This document shows positions 1-5,654 of a stretch of 5,654 nucleotides of DNA, in pieces. The stretch is from Acidobacteriaceae bacterium (GTDB lineage: Bacteria > Acidobacteriota > Terriglobia > Terriglobales > Acidobacteriaceae), in assembly GCA_030838305.1 (NCBI GenBank), contig JAUTWY010000560.1:1-5654 (forward strand), read 5' to 3'. Both the position numbers and the translations under genes were made by a program. Position 1 is the stretch's first letter; each line of letters begins with the position of its first letter. The notes below the pieces were generated by a model. The model saw only the letters and a list, made by a program, of their open reading frames with translations, ran no database searches and had not been told where the DNA came from.

Positions 1-248
1 CGACGGCGACCAGCACAGGGACGGACCTGGAAGGAATCGCCCGCGCCGCAGGTGTTCCTAGAGTGGCAACAGTACGTGATGCTGAGAGTTTCAAAGCCGC
101 CTTGATTGACGCGGTGCATGGCAATGAACTGACCACCATCATCGCCAAGGTCGAAGCCAAGGGGCCCGCTGCTTATGTAACCGACCTATCGTTGCTTGAG
201 AACCGGTTTCAATTCCATCGGCATATTCAATCGCTCAAGAGGGGCTAA
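1..248 (+). CDS. Thiamine-diphosphate-dependent decarboxylase-type enzyme, C-terminal end (5' end outside window)
   Basis: Reading from base 3, the frame is open from the window edge to the TAA at 246-248, about 81 residues. The piece contains TDLEGIARAAGVPRVATV, then a helix (SFKAALIDAV), a strand (TTIIAKVEAKGP) and a charged tail ending HIQSLKRG. This is the typical C-terminal end of the TPP-binding (PP-module) domain in phosphonopyruvate/sulfopyruvate decarboxylase beta-type proteins, where a 'D(L/F)xxIAxxxG' helix precedes a strand ending in 'A(K)VE'. Such enzymes decarboxylate 2-oxo acids in the cytosol and often work with a separate alpha (PYR) subunit. The cofactor-binding GDG...N motif would lie upstream, so the substrate cannot be read here. 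The cyclase gene follows on the same strand after 74 bases, which suggests one transcript. The family call is fairly sure, the exact reaction is not. The inner ATG-less start at GTG 63 is not a real start, because the homology continues upstream of it. Confidence 0.75.
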   Translation, partial: TATSTGTDLEGIARAAGVPRVATVRDAESFKAALIDAVHGNELTTIIAKVEAKGPAAYVTDLSLLENRFQFHRHIQSLKRG

Positions 249-322
249 CGATCGTGGATCTTCCATTGGACGCCCGATCGAGCGGAAGACGAAGTATCGA
301 ACGAAGATTGTGAGGAACACCA

Positions 323-1099
323 ATGTCCAGCACCTTGGCTAAACTGCTCGAAGAACTAGATGCCGGCCGGTTGCGGGTCGTGGATCTGACCCAACCCTTG
401 AGTCCGCGGACGCCTTTGTTGCCGCTGCCGCCGCAGTTCAACAACACGCCCGCGTTTAGGATTTGGGAGTTGTCGCACTACGATGAGCGCGGTCCCGCGT
501 GGTACTGGAATGCGTTCGAGACGGGCGAGCACACCGGCACTCATTTTGATGCTCCGGTCCACTGGGTCTCTGGGAAAGACCTTCCGGACAACACCGTGGA
601 CCGCATCCCGCCCAAGAAATTTGTTGGTCCCGCCTGCGTGATCGACATCAGTGCGGAGGCAAGAAAAAACCCAAACTATCTGCTGACGCCGGCGCGCATC
701 CAACAGTGGGAAGAACAGCACGGACGCATCCCCGCGGGAGCATGGTTCCTCTTGCGCACCGACTGGTCGAAGCGAGAGAGTCCCAAGGACTATATCAACC
801 TAAAGGAGGATGGACCTCACACTCCCGGCCTGGCCAAGGAAAGCTCCGCCTTCCTCGCCCAGGAACGAGCTGTGCTAGGCGTCGGCGTGGAGACAGTCGG
901 GACCGATGCCGGTCAGGCCGCCACCTTTGACCCACCCTTCCCGAACCACTACCTCATGCACGGCAGCGGCAAGTTTGGGTTGGCTGGTCTATCCAATCTT
1001 GATCAGCTTCCGCCGACTGGTGCCATCGTCATTGCCGCACCACTGAAAATCGTCGGCGGTTCCGGCAGTCCGCTGCGGGTCATTGCCATCACACCCTGA
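323..1099 (+). CDS. Cyclase-family protein (PF04199), putative metal-dependent hydrolase related to kynurenine formamidase
   Basis: This is a 258-residue protein, normal length for the family, probably cytosolic with no signal peptide. The ATG is supported by GAGGA at 312-316 with a six-base spacer. The N-terminal strand VVDLTQPLSP (19-28) is the usual opening of the swivelling beta/alpha/beta fold. The metal motif HTGTHFDAPVH is at 70-80 (HxGTHxDxPxH; likely ligands His70, His74, Asp76, with His80 as general base). Later come VETVGTDAG (189-197), the HYLMHG segment with His209, and GLAGLSNLDQLPPTGA ending the active site. In KynB-type formamidases the position before 'gL.NL' is usually a metal-binding Glu; here it is Ala221, so metal coordination may differ. 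Members hydrolyse N-formyl, amide or cyclic substrates. The partner TPP enzyme upstream points to a catabolic operon. The true substrate is unknown, and naming it KynB would overreach. Confidence 0.9.
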   Translation: MSSTLAKLLEELDAGRLRVVDLTQPLSPRTPLLPLPPQFNNTPAFRIWELSHYDERGPAWYWNAFETGEHTGTHFDAPVHWVSGKDLPDNTVDRIPPKKFVGPACVIDISAEARKNPNYLLTPARIQQWEEQHGRIPAGAWFLLRTDWSKRESPKDYINLKEDGPHTPGLAKESSAFLAQERAVLGVGVETVGTDAGQAATFDPPFPNHYLMHGSGKFGLAGLSNLDQLPPTGAIVIAAPLKIVGGSGSPLRVIAITP

Positions 1100-1122
1100 A
1101 GCAATTCGATGGGCGAGGGGCG

Positions 1123-1380
1123 GTGAGAAATCAGTCGCGTGCTAGAAGACGCTCCACCGCTCGTACGAGGCGCAGCGGATTTAAAAAAGCGCAGGGAGCA
1201 TTGTTCGTCCCGGAGGTAAACAAGCAGTTTCTGGCAAGCGGCTATGACGGGATGCTCCGAGTATTTCGAGGGGACACTGTGGACCTTATCGATTCGATTC
1301 ACCTTGAAGCGGGACCCAACCGCGTGCTTTCCGGTCCGCGCAGTCAGCCCGGGCTGCCCTTTGCAAATTGTCCCGCTTAA
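1123..1380 (+). pseudogene. Remnant of a YVTN/YncE-type beta-propeller protein
   Basis: Only about 45 residues are recognisable (roughly 1189-1329): GALFVPEVNKQFLASG, then YDGMLRVFRGDTVDLIDSI, then EAGPNRVL. This matches the blade pattern of YVTN/YncE-family propellers ('lfVpe.nKlfv..g.DGtv.vfd..tlkli..I.lg..adnv.yDp'), which are usually exported proteins of more than 300 residues with seven blades. The residues before it (Arg/Ser-rich) and after it (about 1330-1380) do not fit the pattern, and no signal peptide or further blade is visible. The stretch lies just downstream of the cyclase gene and just before the glucoamylase remnant. I read it as an internal fragment of a dead gene, not a working small protein. 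The frame within the fragment is uninterrupted, so the decay may be by deletion. A short expressed gene cannot be fully excluded, but I see no good ribosome binding site. Confidence 0.6.
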
Positions 1381-1420
1381 CGACACTCAGCGGCAAGCAG
1401 TGTAGAAAATTGTTCTCCCA

Positions 1421-2026
1421 GTGGTCCCGAGCGCCGCCAGCAAGGAGACATATTGTCGAAGCTCACTGGCACTTTTCACCGACCATCTGGAGATCAGTTA
1501 CTCGAATATGCACCTGCCCGACCACCATCTTCGTTTCGGTGGAACCACCGATGCGGCAGTGCCGTTGCTTTGGGCGCATTCCGAATACGTGAAACTGCAT
1601 CGCTCTGCTGCGGACGGACAAGTCTTCGATTTAGTTGAAGCTGCGTACGAGCGGTACGTCAAGGGAAGCGTTGAACGCAAAGCCATGGAAGTTTGGAAGT
1701 CGAATCGTCGGGTCAAAACGGTACCGGCCAGCACCCACCTGCGGATACAAGCGAATTCTGCGTTTCTGTTGCATTGGACGAGCGACGACTGGCAACACTC
1801 GAAAGATATAAGGTCACAAAGAACAGCGATTGGGATTGAGTTCGTGGACATTCCGCTATCCAAGAAACAGAAGAATCCCATTCACTTCACTTTTCTGTGG
1901 CTCGACGAAGATCGCTGGGAAGGCAAGGATTACACCGTGAATGTGCGAGAACAAGAGGTGGCGGCACAGCGTGGGAATTCTCCGCGAAAAAGGAAATTAC
2001 ATCGCCAAGGTGCAATACCGGGATAG
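1421..2026 (+). pseudogene. C-terminal fragment of a GH15 glucoamylase (glucan 1,4-alpha-glucosidase)
   Basis: From about residue 30 (counting from the GTG at 1421) the frame follows the end of bacterial GH15 glucoamylases. It shows LPDHHLRFGGTTDAAVPLLW (32-51), AHSEYVKLHRS (52-62), DGQVFDL, then the beta-rich tail with VWKSNRRV (91-98), LRIQA (107-111), LLHWTSDDW (116-124), IGIEFVDIP (137-145) and RWEGKDYTVNV (165-175). The full enzyme is commonly around 800 residues and hydrolyses terminal alpha-1,4 bonds of starch or maltooligosaccharides with an (alpha/alpha)6 barrel. Here almost all of the barrel is missing. Glu24 may correspond to the second catalytic Glu, but its surroundings (LEISYSN) are corrupted compared with the usual 'PEQ.WD'. 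The frame is closed upstream by a TAG at 1403-1405. After residue 175 about 25 residues no longer match the family. The fragment ends 57 bases before the convergent DAC-like gene. This is a decayed gene and catalytic activity is not expected. Confidence 0.75.
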
Positions 2027-2082
2027 ATGTGCGAGCCAGCAAGGATTCCTGGCTGCACCGGTGGTCATGAGCGTTTTTCCGC

Positions 2083-3432
2083 CTATATGTCCCAGATGCA
2101 CCTGCCATTCTGAAAAAAAGAGATTAGTCCATCTTCGCTGATTTTGAGCACATTTCCGAAACGCGAGGCCGAGATGGCCGCCGTGGTACGACCACCCTCG
2201 ATGCTCTCGGGAAAGAGATCGGTCAAGTCCGGATGCTGTAGGATGGCCCCGAAGGCGAGCAGGTTCGATCGGGAATCCAGAACGATTCCTCCGTCGATCC
2301 TAGCCACAGTCTCCAGGACGGCGCTCGGGAGATCCATGATGCGCTTCTGGTGCAACAAGTAATGAAATTGGTCTTTTGCGCCTGCGACCGCGTGTTGGCC
2401 ATGATTTGGAAGTGACGTAAGTAAGTCACTCCTCGAGACTAGGCTTCCTGCCATTTCTGGGTCGTCCAGCACAACCATCAAACCACCGCGACGATCCTCT
2501 GCGAGATTCAAGGCCGTAGTAAACAAACGTTCTGCCAGTTCTGTATTGCGGATGGCCTCTTTCCAAAGGTCGTATTTACGCTGCGCGTCTGTAAGTCTCC
2601 ATCGGCCATCCAGGAAGTGGAAAACCTGAACGCCATCAGCGAAGATCTTCATCTCTCCGTTGGGAGTAAGAATCATGCAAACATGGCCGCCGCACAGGGT
2701 CGCCCGCGCGTGCGTTTCATATCTTGCCGGTGGTGGGACGGGAAGATCCGTGTCGGCGAAAGGGCGTGCCCATTCCTCGACATCCACGATTTCTGCCAAG
2801 AATCCATTCTGATCCACCAGCGCGAGTGTCTGCAGCCCGTCACAGAGACGATAGAAACTGCGAATTGAGGTGACCGCGGGAGAATAGCGCAGTGCGCCGA
2901 CCGGCGTGACCGGCGGCTCATGGCACGGATCGGGGTATTTGCCGAATAGCAGCGCGCCGATCGAGATACGCCGATTTTCGTATGTGCTCAGAGAGCTGGT
3001 CCGAAGAACTTCAATCGTATCTTCTATCCGGTCTGGCCCTTGCCAAGTCTCCTGCGCGTACGGATCGCCATCAATAGAAGCTGAAACATATCGATCTTCC
3101 GGGAGCCCACGAAAAAGCTCAAACCGCTTTTCTGCGCGATCGGTGTCCGCAATCATCCTGTATCGACACTCCAGGACGGCTCCAATGCCTTTCAACAACT
3201 TCAGTTCTTGGGTGGAGAAAGCTTCGTTACGCGTAAGTGAGTAGCGAGACCCGAGCCAAGCCAAGACTAAAGAGATCTGATCAGAACTCTCGGTCATGAC
3301 GCGGGCAGCTGGCTCTAAACCCGCTTCGATCGTTTGCAAGGTGGCCGACGGAAAGAAGTAATTGATTCCGCCTTCCACGAGCTTTCCGTAGAGTCCATCG
3401 ATAAAAATAGGAGCACGAGTCTCTTCTGGCAT
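2083..3432 (-). CDS. DisA/DAC-like nucleotide-binding protein with two diverged diadenylate-cyclase-type domains, probably non-catalytic
   Basis: This is a 449-residue protein without signal peptide or clear membrane segment. ATG is the first possible start, because an in-frame TGA lies eight codons upstream; no strong ribosome binding site is seen. The C-terminal ~150 residues follow the DAC fold of DisA/CdaA: AEDRRGGLMVVLDD (311-324, the 'RxGALIVI' strand), then ARIDGGIVLDSRSNLLAFGA (377-396, equivalent to 'LHDGAVII...I..AG'), then GGRTTAAISAS (413-423, equivalent to 'GTRHRAAlgiS') and ISEDGLISFFQNG (431-443, equivalent to 'SEEtG.I....G'). In active cyclases DGA and RHR bind and join two ATP molecules into c-di-AMP. 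Here they read DGG and RTT, so synthesis is unlikely. The middle (about 140-275) repeats the pattern in fainter form: ENRRISIGALLFG (152-164), CDGLQTLALVDQNGFLAEIV (197-216), HARATL (241-246), MILTPNGEMKIFADG (253-267). The first ~100 residues may be an alpha/beta sensor domain of the DAC-associated type (DACNV-like), but I cannot assign it firmly. A nucleotide sensor is the best guess. Confidence 0.8.
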   Translation of the reverse strand: MPEETRAPIFIDGLYGKLVEGGINYFFPSATLQTIEAGLEPAARVMTESSDQISLVLAWLGSRYSLTRNEAFSTQELKLLKGIGAVLECRYRMIADTDRAEKRFELFRGLPEDRYVSASIDGDPYAQETWQGPDRIEDTIEVLRTSSLSTYENRRISIGALLFGKYPDPCHEPPVTPVGALRYSPAVTSIRSFYRLCDGLQTLALVDQNGFLAEIVDVEEWARPFADTDLPVPPPARYETHARATLCGGHVCMILTPNGEMKIFADGVQVFHFLDGRWRLTDAQRKYDLWKEAIRNTELAERLFTTALNLAEDRRGGLMVVLDDPEMAGSLVSRSDLLTSLPNHGQHAVAGAKDQFHYLLHQKRIMDLPSAVLETVARIDGGIVLDSRSNLLAFGAILQHPDLTDLFPESIEGGRTTAAISASRFGNVLKISEDGLISFFQNGRCIWDI

Positions 3433-3470
3433 GTAAACGGTCTCGGATTCCGACAGTCAGGATGATTTCT

Positions 3471-4025
3471 TTATTCAGATGATGACAGGCGCCTGAGCGA
3501 CTCATGACCTTGCTGCAACTGGGCGGTGACGTTCTCTTGCGGATCACGCGAATAGTGAAGCAAGACAATTTCTCGAGATCGCTTTCGAATTGCCAGATTG
3601 TTCAAATCAGTTTTCGAAAAGTGGGACTGAAGGCTATTGCCGTCAACAACTTCTCTACTCCGGGCGAGAACACTCACGCTGTAGGCTGTTGTTTTCAGGG
3701 CAATTACTTCGAGCTTATAGGTCCCGCTGATCGGCCCGCATACCTGGACAATTCCCCGGCAGGTATTCGTACGGCCCAGATCATCGCAATTGATATCAGC
3801 TTGCGCGACAGGTAATGCCTGCCAGGCGTGGTTGATAAGAGGATCAAGGCCAATTCGGCGTCCACGGGGATCTGTCAATACGACGCCTACGTTGGGGGGA
3901 CCATCGTTTCCCGTACGGAACACAATGTCGAGTTCGCCCAGGGAAAGACAATCACCAGTATCGTCGGGATCCAGTTCGTTAAAAACGTCGCCGGGTGCGC
4001 TAGCGGCTGGGGGCGACAGGAATTT
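3471..4025 (-). CDS. C-terminal part of an exported-type acidobacterial protein, probably 5'-truncated
   Basis: The frame is open from just after a TGA at 4026-4028 down to the TAA at 3471-3473, about 184 residues. The only ordinary start is a GTG at 3921-3923 (150 residues), but coding-like sequence runs through it: VFNELDPDDTGDCLSLGELD (14-33), then IVFRTGNDGPPNVGVVLTDP. That start is therefore probably not real. The core, VVLTDPRGRRIGLDP and later VCGPISGTYKLEVIALKTT, resembles the C-terminal domain of secreted acidobacterial proteins. In those, a 'TDP.GRr.G.DP' segment is followed by 'sGtY.l.V....' strands of a beta-sandwich. Four cysteines (about 26, 80, 89, 96) would suit disulfides outside the cytoplasm. 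No signal peptide is present and no other frame upstream supplies one, so the gene is probably cut off at its 5' end. It lies 38 bases upstream of the DAC-like gene on the same strand and could share its transcript. Function is unknown. Confidence 0.5.
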   Translation of the reverse strand, partial: KFLSPPAASAPGDVFNELDPDDTGDCLSLGELDIVFRTGNDGPPNVGVVLTDPRGRRIGLDPLINHAWQALPVAQADINCDDLGRTNTCRGIVQVCGPISGTYKLEVIALKTTAYSVSVLARSREVVDGNSLQSHFSKTDLNNLAIRKRSREIVLLHYSRDPQENVTAQLQQGHESLRRLSSSE

Positions 4026-4031
4026 TCACAC

Positions 4032-4040
4032 AGGAAGGGG
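4032..4040 (+). promoter_or_regulatory. Ribosome binding site deciding a TTG start for the LTxxQ protein
   Basis: The purine stretch AGGAAGGGG ends four bases before a TTG at 4045-4047 (nine bases from the AGGA core). It is the best ribosome binding site in the frame. It sits exactly where the opposite-strand coding sequence ends, so it favours TTG 4045 over the upstream ATGs at 3790 and 3925. Confidence 0.55.
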
Positions 4041-4044
4041 TCAA

Positions 4045-4740
4045 TTGCTCATCACGCCGGTTGACCACCCAGCAGTCAAGGATGTGCCAACCAGTCCCGC
4101 CGTGGTGCCGAACGATCCGAAGCAAGTGCTGCAGGATTATGACTCGTTAATGATTGCGCTCACACAGAAGTTCTCTGCCACACTCGCGACGATTGCAGAA
4201 GCGGTAAAGCAAGGCGAACTAAGCGGCGAGCAGGCAAGAGAAATGAGTGCCGAGAATTATCAGCTCACTCACATGCAGTTTGAACTGCTCAGTCTGTGGC
4301 GTGGAATTGAGGAACAGGACTTGGCAATAAGTCCGGATGTTCAAATCGACCTGGTTGCAAGGCCGGAAAACGAAGTCGTAACTGTGGCGTTGCCATTCTC
4401 ATCCCTTCAATTCAACCCCTCCTTGGCTACCTACCTCAATTTGACGCCGACTCAAGTTGAGGCTATCCAGCAGGTGATGACGGGGGAACAACATAGTCTC
4501 GAGCCTTTGATGACGCAGCTTCGAGTTACACGAGAGAAGCTACTTGCAATCGCCGGTGAACCCATAAATGAGAAGCAGGTCAAAGCTCTTGCTGATACAG
4601 AAGCAAGTCTGCTGGGAAGGTTGATCGTCACGAACGCTCGGATGCAATCCAAAATCTACAAAATTCTTAGCCCCGGGCAGCAGAAAAAGCTCAGCGACCT
4701 CGAACGAACGCAGAGCACAGTCACATCGGAGAGTAAGTAG
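4045..4740 (+). CDS. LTxxQ-motif (Spy/CpxP-like) protein
   Basis: From the TTG at 4045 the protein has 231 residues and is mostly helical. Residues about 27-93 form one helical part: VLQDYDSLMIALTQKF, then EAVKQGELSGEQAREMSAE, then MQFELLSLWRGIEEQDL. The second part carries the LTxxQ-type repeat typical of Spy/CpxP proteins: YLNLTPTQVEAIQQVM (130-145, LTPTQ at 133-137) and IYKILSPGQQKKLSDLE (204-220, LSPGQ at 208-212), with helices between (LEPLMTQLRVTREKLL). Classical members are periplasmic chaperones or metal/stress sensors, but no signal peptide is visible here, so location is uncertain. Longer starts at ATG 3790 or 3925 would add a low-complexity Ser/Arg/Pro stretch that is the antisense of the minus-strand coding region, so I reject them. 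The stop at 4738-4740 overlaps the ribosome binding site of the next gene, suggesting coupled translation with the flavin monooxygenase. Confidence 0.75.
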   Translation: MLITPVDHPAVKDVPTSPAVVPNDPKQVLQDYDSLMIALTQKFSATLATIAEAVKQGELSGEQAREMSAENYQLTHMQFELLSLWRGIEEQDLAISPDVQIDLVARPENEVVTVALPFSSLQFNPSLATYLNLTPTQVEAIQQVMTGEQHSLEPLMTQLRVTREKLLAIAGEPINEKQVKALADTEASLLGRLIVTNARMQSKIYKILSPGQQKKLSDLERTQSTVTSESK

Positions 4741-4743
4741 GAG
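4739..4743 (+). promoter_or_regulatory. Ribosome binding site for the monooxygenase, overlapping the upstream stop codon
   Basis: AGGAG at 4739-4743 begins inside the TAG stop of the LTxxQ gene and precedes the TTG at 4751 by seven bases. It supports TTG 4751 over the in-frame GTG at 4808, which has no comparable site, and suggests translational coupling. Confidence 0.5.
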
Positions 4744-4750
4744 TAGCTAC

Positions 4751-5654
4751 TTGAAATGCGAATTGGAGACCACGCGGGTTACATCCGAGGCCGGCACCGA
4801 GTCAGCTGTGTCGCGCAGCCAAGCGACTAGACAATCCTTCCCGGTTTCGGTATTGGATCTCGTGGCCACGAGAGCAGGTGAGTCAGCGGGCAGCGCCATT
4901 GCGCGGTCGGTGGAACTAGCGCGGCATGTTGAGCAACTGGGATACAAACGCTACTGGGTGGCAGAACATCACTCGATTCAGGGACTGGCCTGCTCAGCCA
5001 CACCGGCTGATCGGACATATCGCCGCCGAGACGAAAACGATTCGAGTGGGCAGCGGTGGAGTCATGCTGCCAAATCATCCACCGCTGGTGGTAGCGGAAC
5101 AGTTTGGGACGCTAGAAGCAATCTATCCGGGGCGAATCGATCTGGGGCTGGGACGAGCTCCCGGAGGCGACTTTCAAACCATGCGCTCGTTGCGACGTGG
5201 TTCGGCTCGGGACGGCGATGATTTTCCGGCGCTTGTCGAAGAGTTGCGCACATACCCGGGGCCTGAGAAAACGGGCCAAGTTGTGAAAGCAATTCCCGGA
5301 CAAAACAGCAATGTGCCAATTACGTTACTCGGATCGAGCGGCTTCAGCGCTCAATTGGCAGCGACATTAGGACTGCCGTTTGCGTTCGCAGCGCATATTG
5401 CCCCTGAAAATCTGTGTGCGGCAGCGCAGCTCTACCGAGAGCGCTTCCGGCCAAGCCAGGTATTAGGGAAGCCGTATCTGTCCGTTGCGGTGCAGGGGAT
5501 TGCGGCGGGAACAGATCCCGCAGCTCGGCGACTGTTCACTACGCCACAGCAGCGTTTTCTGCGAGCGATTCGGGGCGAGACGGCGGAATTAACGCCTCCC
5601 GTCAATTCGATGGAGCCGCTATGGCATGACGCAGAGCGAGAGGCTGTGGAGAAC
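4751..5654 (+). pseudogene. LLM-class (luciferase-like) flavin-dependent oxidoreductase, frameshifted near 5006 and running off the window
   Basis: The family is that of bacterial luciferase-like monooxygenases: TIM-barrel enzymes using reduced FMN or F420 in the cytosol. Frame one (from TTG 4751) gives SVLDLVATRAG (33-43) and LARHVEQLGYKRYWVAEHH (56-74), ending properly at GLACSATP (78-85). It then degenerates and stops at 5221. The family sequence resumes one frame over from base 5007: LIGHIAAETKTIRVGSGGVM, LPNHPPLVVAEQFGTLEAIY, PGRIDLGLGRAPGGD. Further on come DDFPALVEELRTYPGP, ITLLGSSGFSAQLAATLGLP, FAFAAHIAPENL and YRERFRPSQ. This second frame is open for 216 codons to the window edge. 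Comparison with the usual 'SSATAVLIGHIA' suggests a two-base deletion (or one extra base, G5006). Apart from this the sequence is well kept, so the change is recent, a sequencing error, or less likely programmed. The first ~30 residues are an unusual extension; the family normally starts near FPVSVLDL. Confidence 0.85.

Noticed and set aside
356..721. Minus-strand open frame of 121 codons
   Set aside because: It is antisense to the cyclase gene, which has clear family motifs; the translation is Arg-rich and matches nothing.
1003..1386. Minus-strand open frame of 127 codons
   Set aside because: It overlaps the cyclase 3' end and is antisense to the propeller fragment; no recognisable motif.
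1498..1881. Minus-strand open frame of 127 codons
   Set aside because: Antisense shadow of the GH15 remnant, whose family pattern is clear on the plus strand.
2034..2054. Inverted repeat AGCCAG / CTGGCT with a nine-base loop between the glucoamylase remnant and the DAC-like gene, a possible terminator
   Set aside because: The stem is only six pairs and no T-run follows on either strand, so it is too weak to call a terminator.
1941..2141. Plus-strand open frame of 66 codons overlapping the end of the GH15 remnant
   Set aside because: It crosses into the 3' end of the DAC-like gene in antisense and shows no motif; the piece REKGNYIAKVQY alone is not enough to support a gene.
3504..3815. Plus-strand open frame of 103 codons
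   Set aside because: Antisense to the minus-strand exported-type protein; no family pattern in its translation.
4751..5221. Reading the first monooxygenase frame as a complete 156-residue protein
   Set aside because: Family similarity ends at about residue 85 and resumes in another frame; the last ~70 residues are frameshifted sequence.
5062..5319. Minus-strand open frames inside the monooxygenase
   Set aside because: The plus strand in frame 3 encodes a clear LLM-class enzyme here, so these are shadows.

Overview
The window looks like chromosomal DNA of a soil-type Acidobacteriota bacterium (Terriglobia/Koribacter-like). This is an inference from three things: moderately high GC, the protein families present (a non-classical cyclase, a DisA-type nucleotide-binding protein, a cytosolic-looking LTxxQ/Spy-like protein, GH15 and YVTN remnants), and overall sequence flavour. 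No rRNA or marker gene is present to prove it. I saw no tRNA, CRISPR array or insertion sequence.

Layout from left to right. (1) Positions 1-1099, plus strand: the C-terminal end of a thiamine-diphosphate-dependent decarboxylase-type enzyme, followed after 74 bases by an intact cyclase-family (PF04199) metal-dependent hydrolase. They are probably co-transcribed and act in a small-molecule catabolic pathway. (2) Positions 1100-2082: no intact gene. This stretch is a gene graveyard holding a piece of a YVTN/YncE-type beta-propeller (about 1189-1329) and the last ~150 residues of a GH15 glucoamylase (about 1480-1945), both on the plus strand. (3) Positions 2083-3432, minus strand: an intact 449-residue protein with a diverged diadenylate-cyclase (DisA/DAC) fold at its C-terminus. 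By my reading it has a second, still more diverged copy in the middle. Both copies lack the RHR catalytic motif, so it is more likely a nucleotide sensor than a synthase. (4) Positions 3471-4025, minus strand: an open frame that reads like the C-terminal part of an exported acidobacterial protein. It has no credible start or signal peptide and is probably 5'-truncated. It lies 38 bases upstream of the DAC-like gene on the same strand. (5) Positions 4045-4740, plus strand: an LTxxQ-motif (Spy/CpxP-like) protein that probably begins at a TTG. (6) Positions 4751-5654, plus strand: a luciferase-like flavin monooxygenase that starts right behind it, is interrupted by a frameshift near 5006, and runs off the window.

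The region mixes working genes with decaying ones. Two fragments, one probably truncated gene and one frameshifted gene lie within about 4.5 kb. The most interesting candidate is the DAC-like protein, which may belong to a nucleotide-signalling or sensing system. Its immediate neighbours do not reveal an effector.
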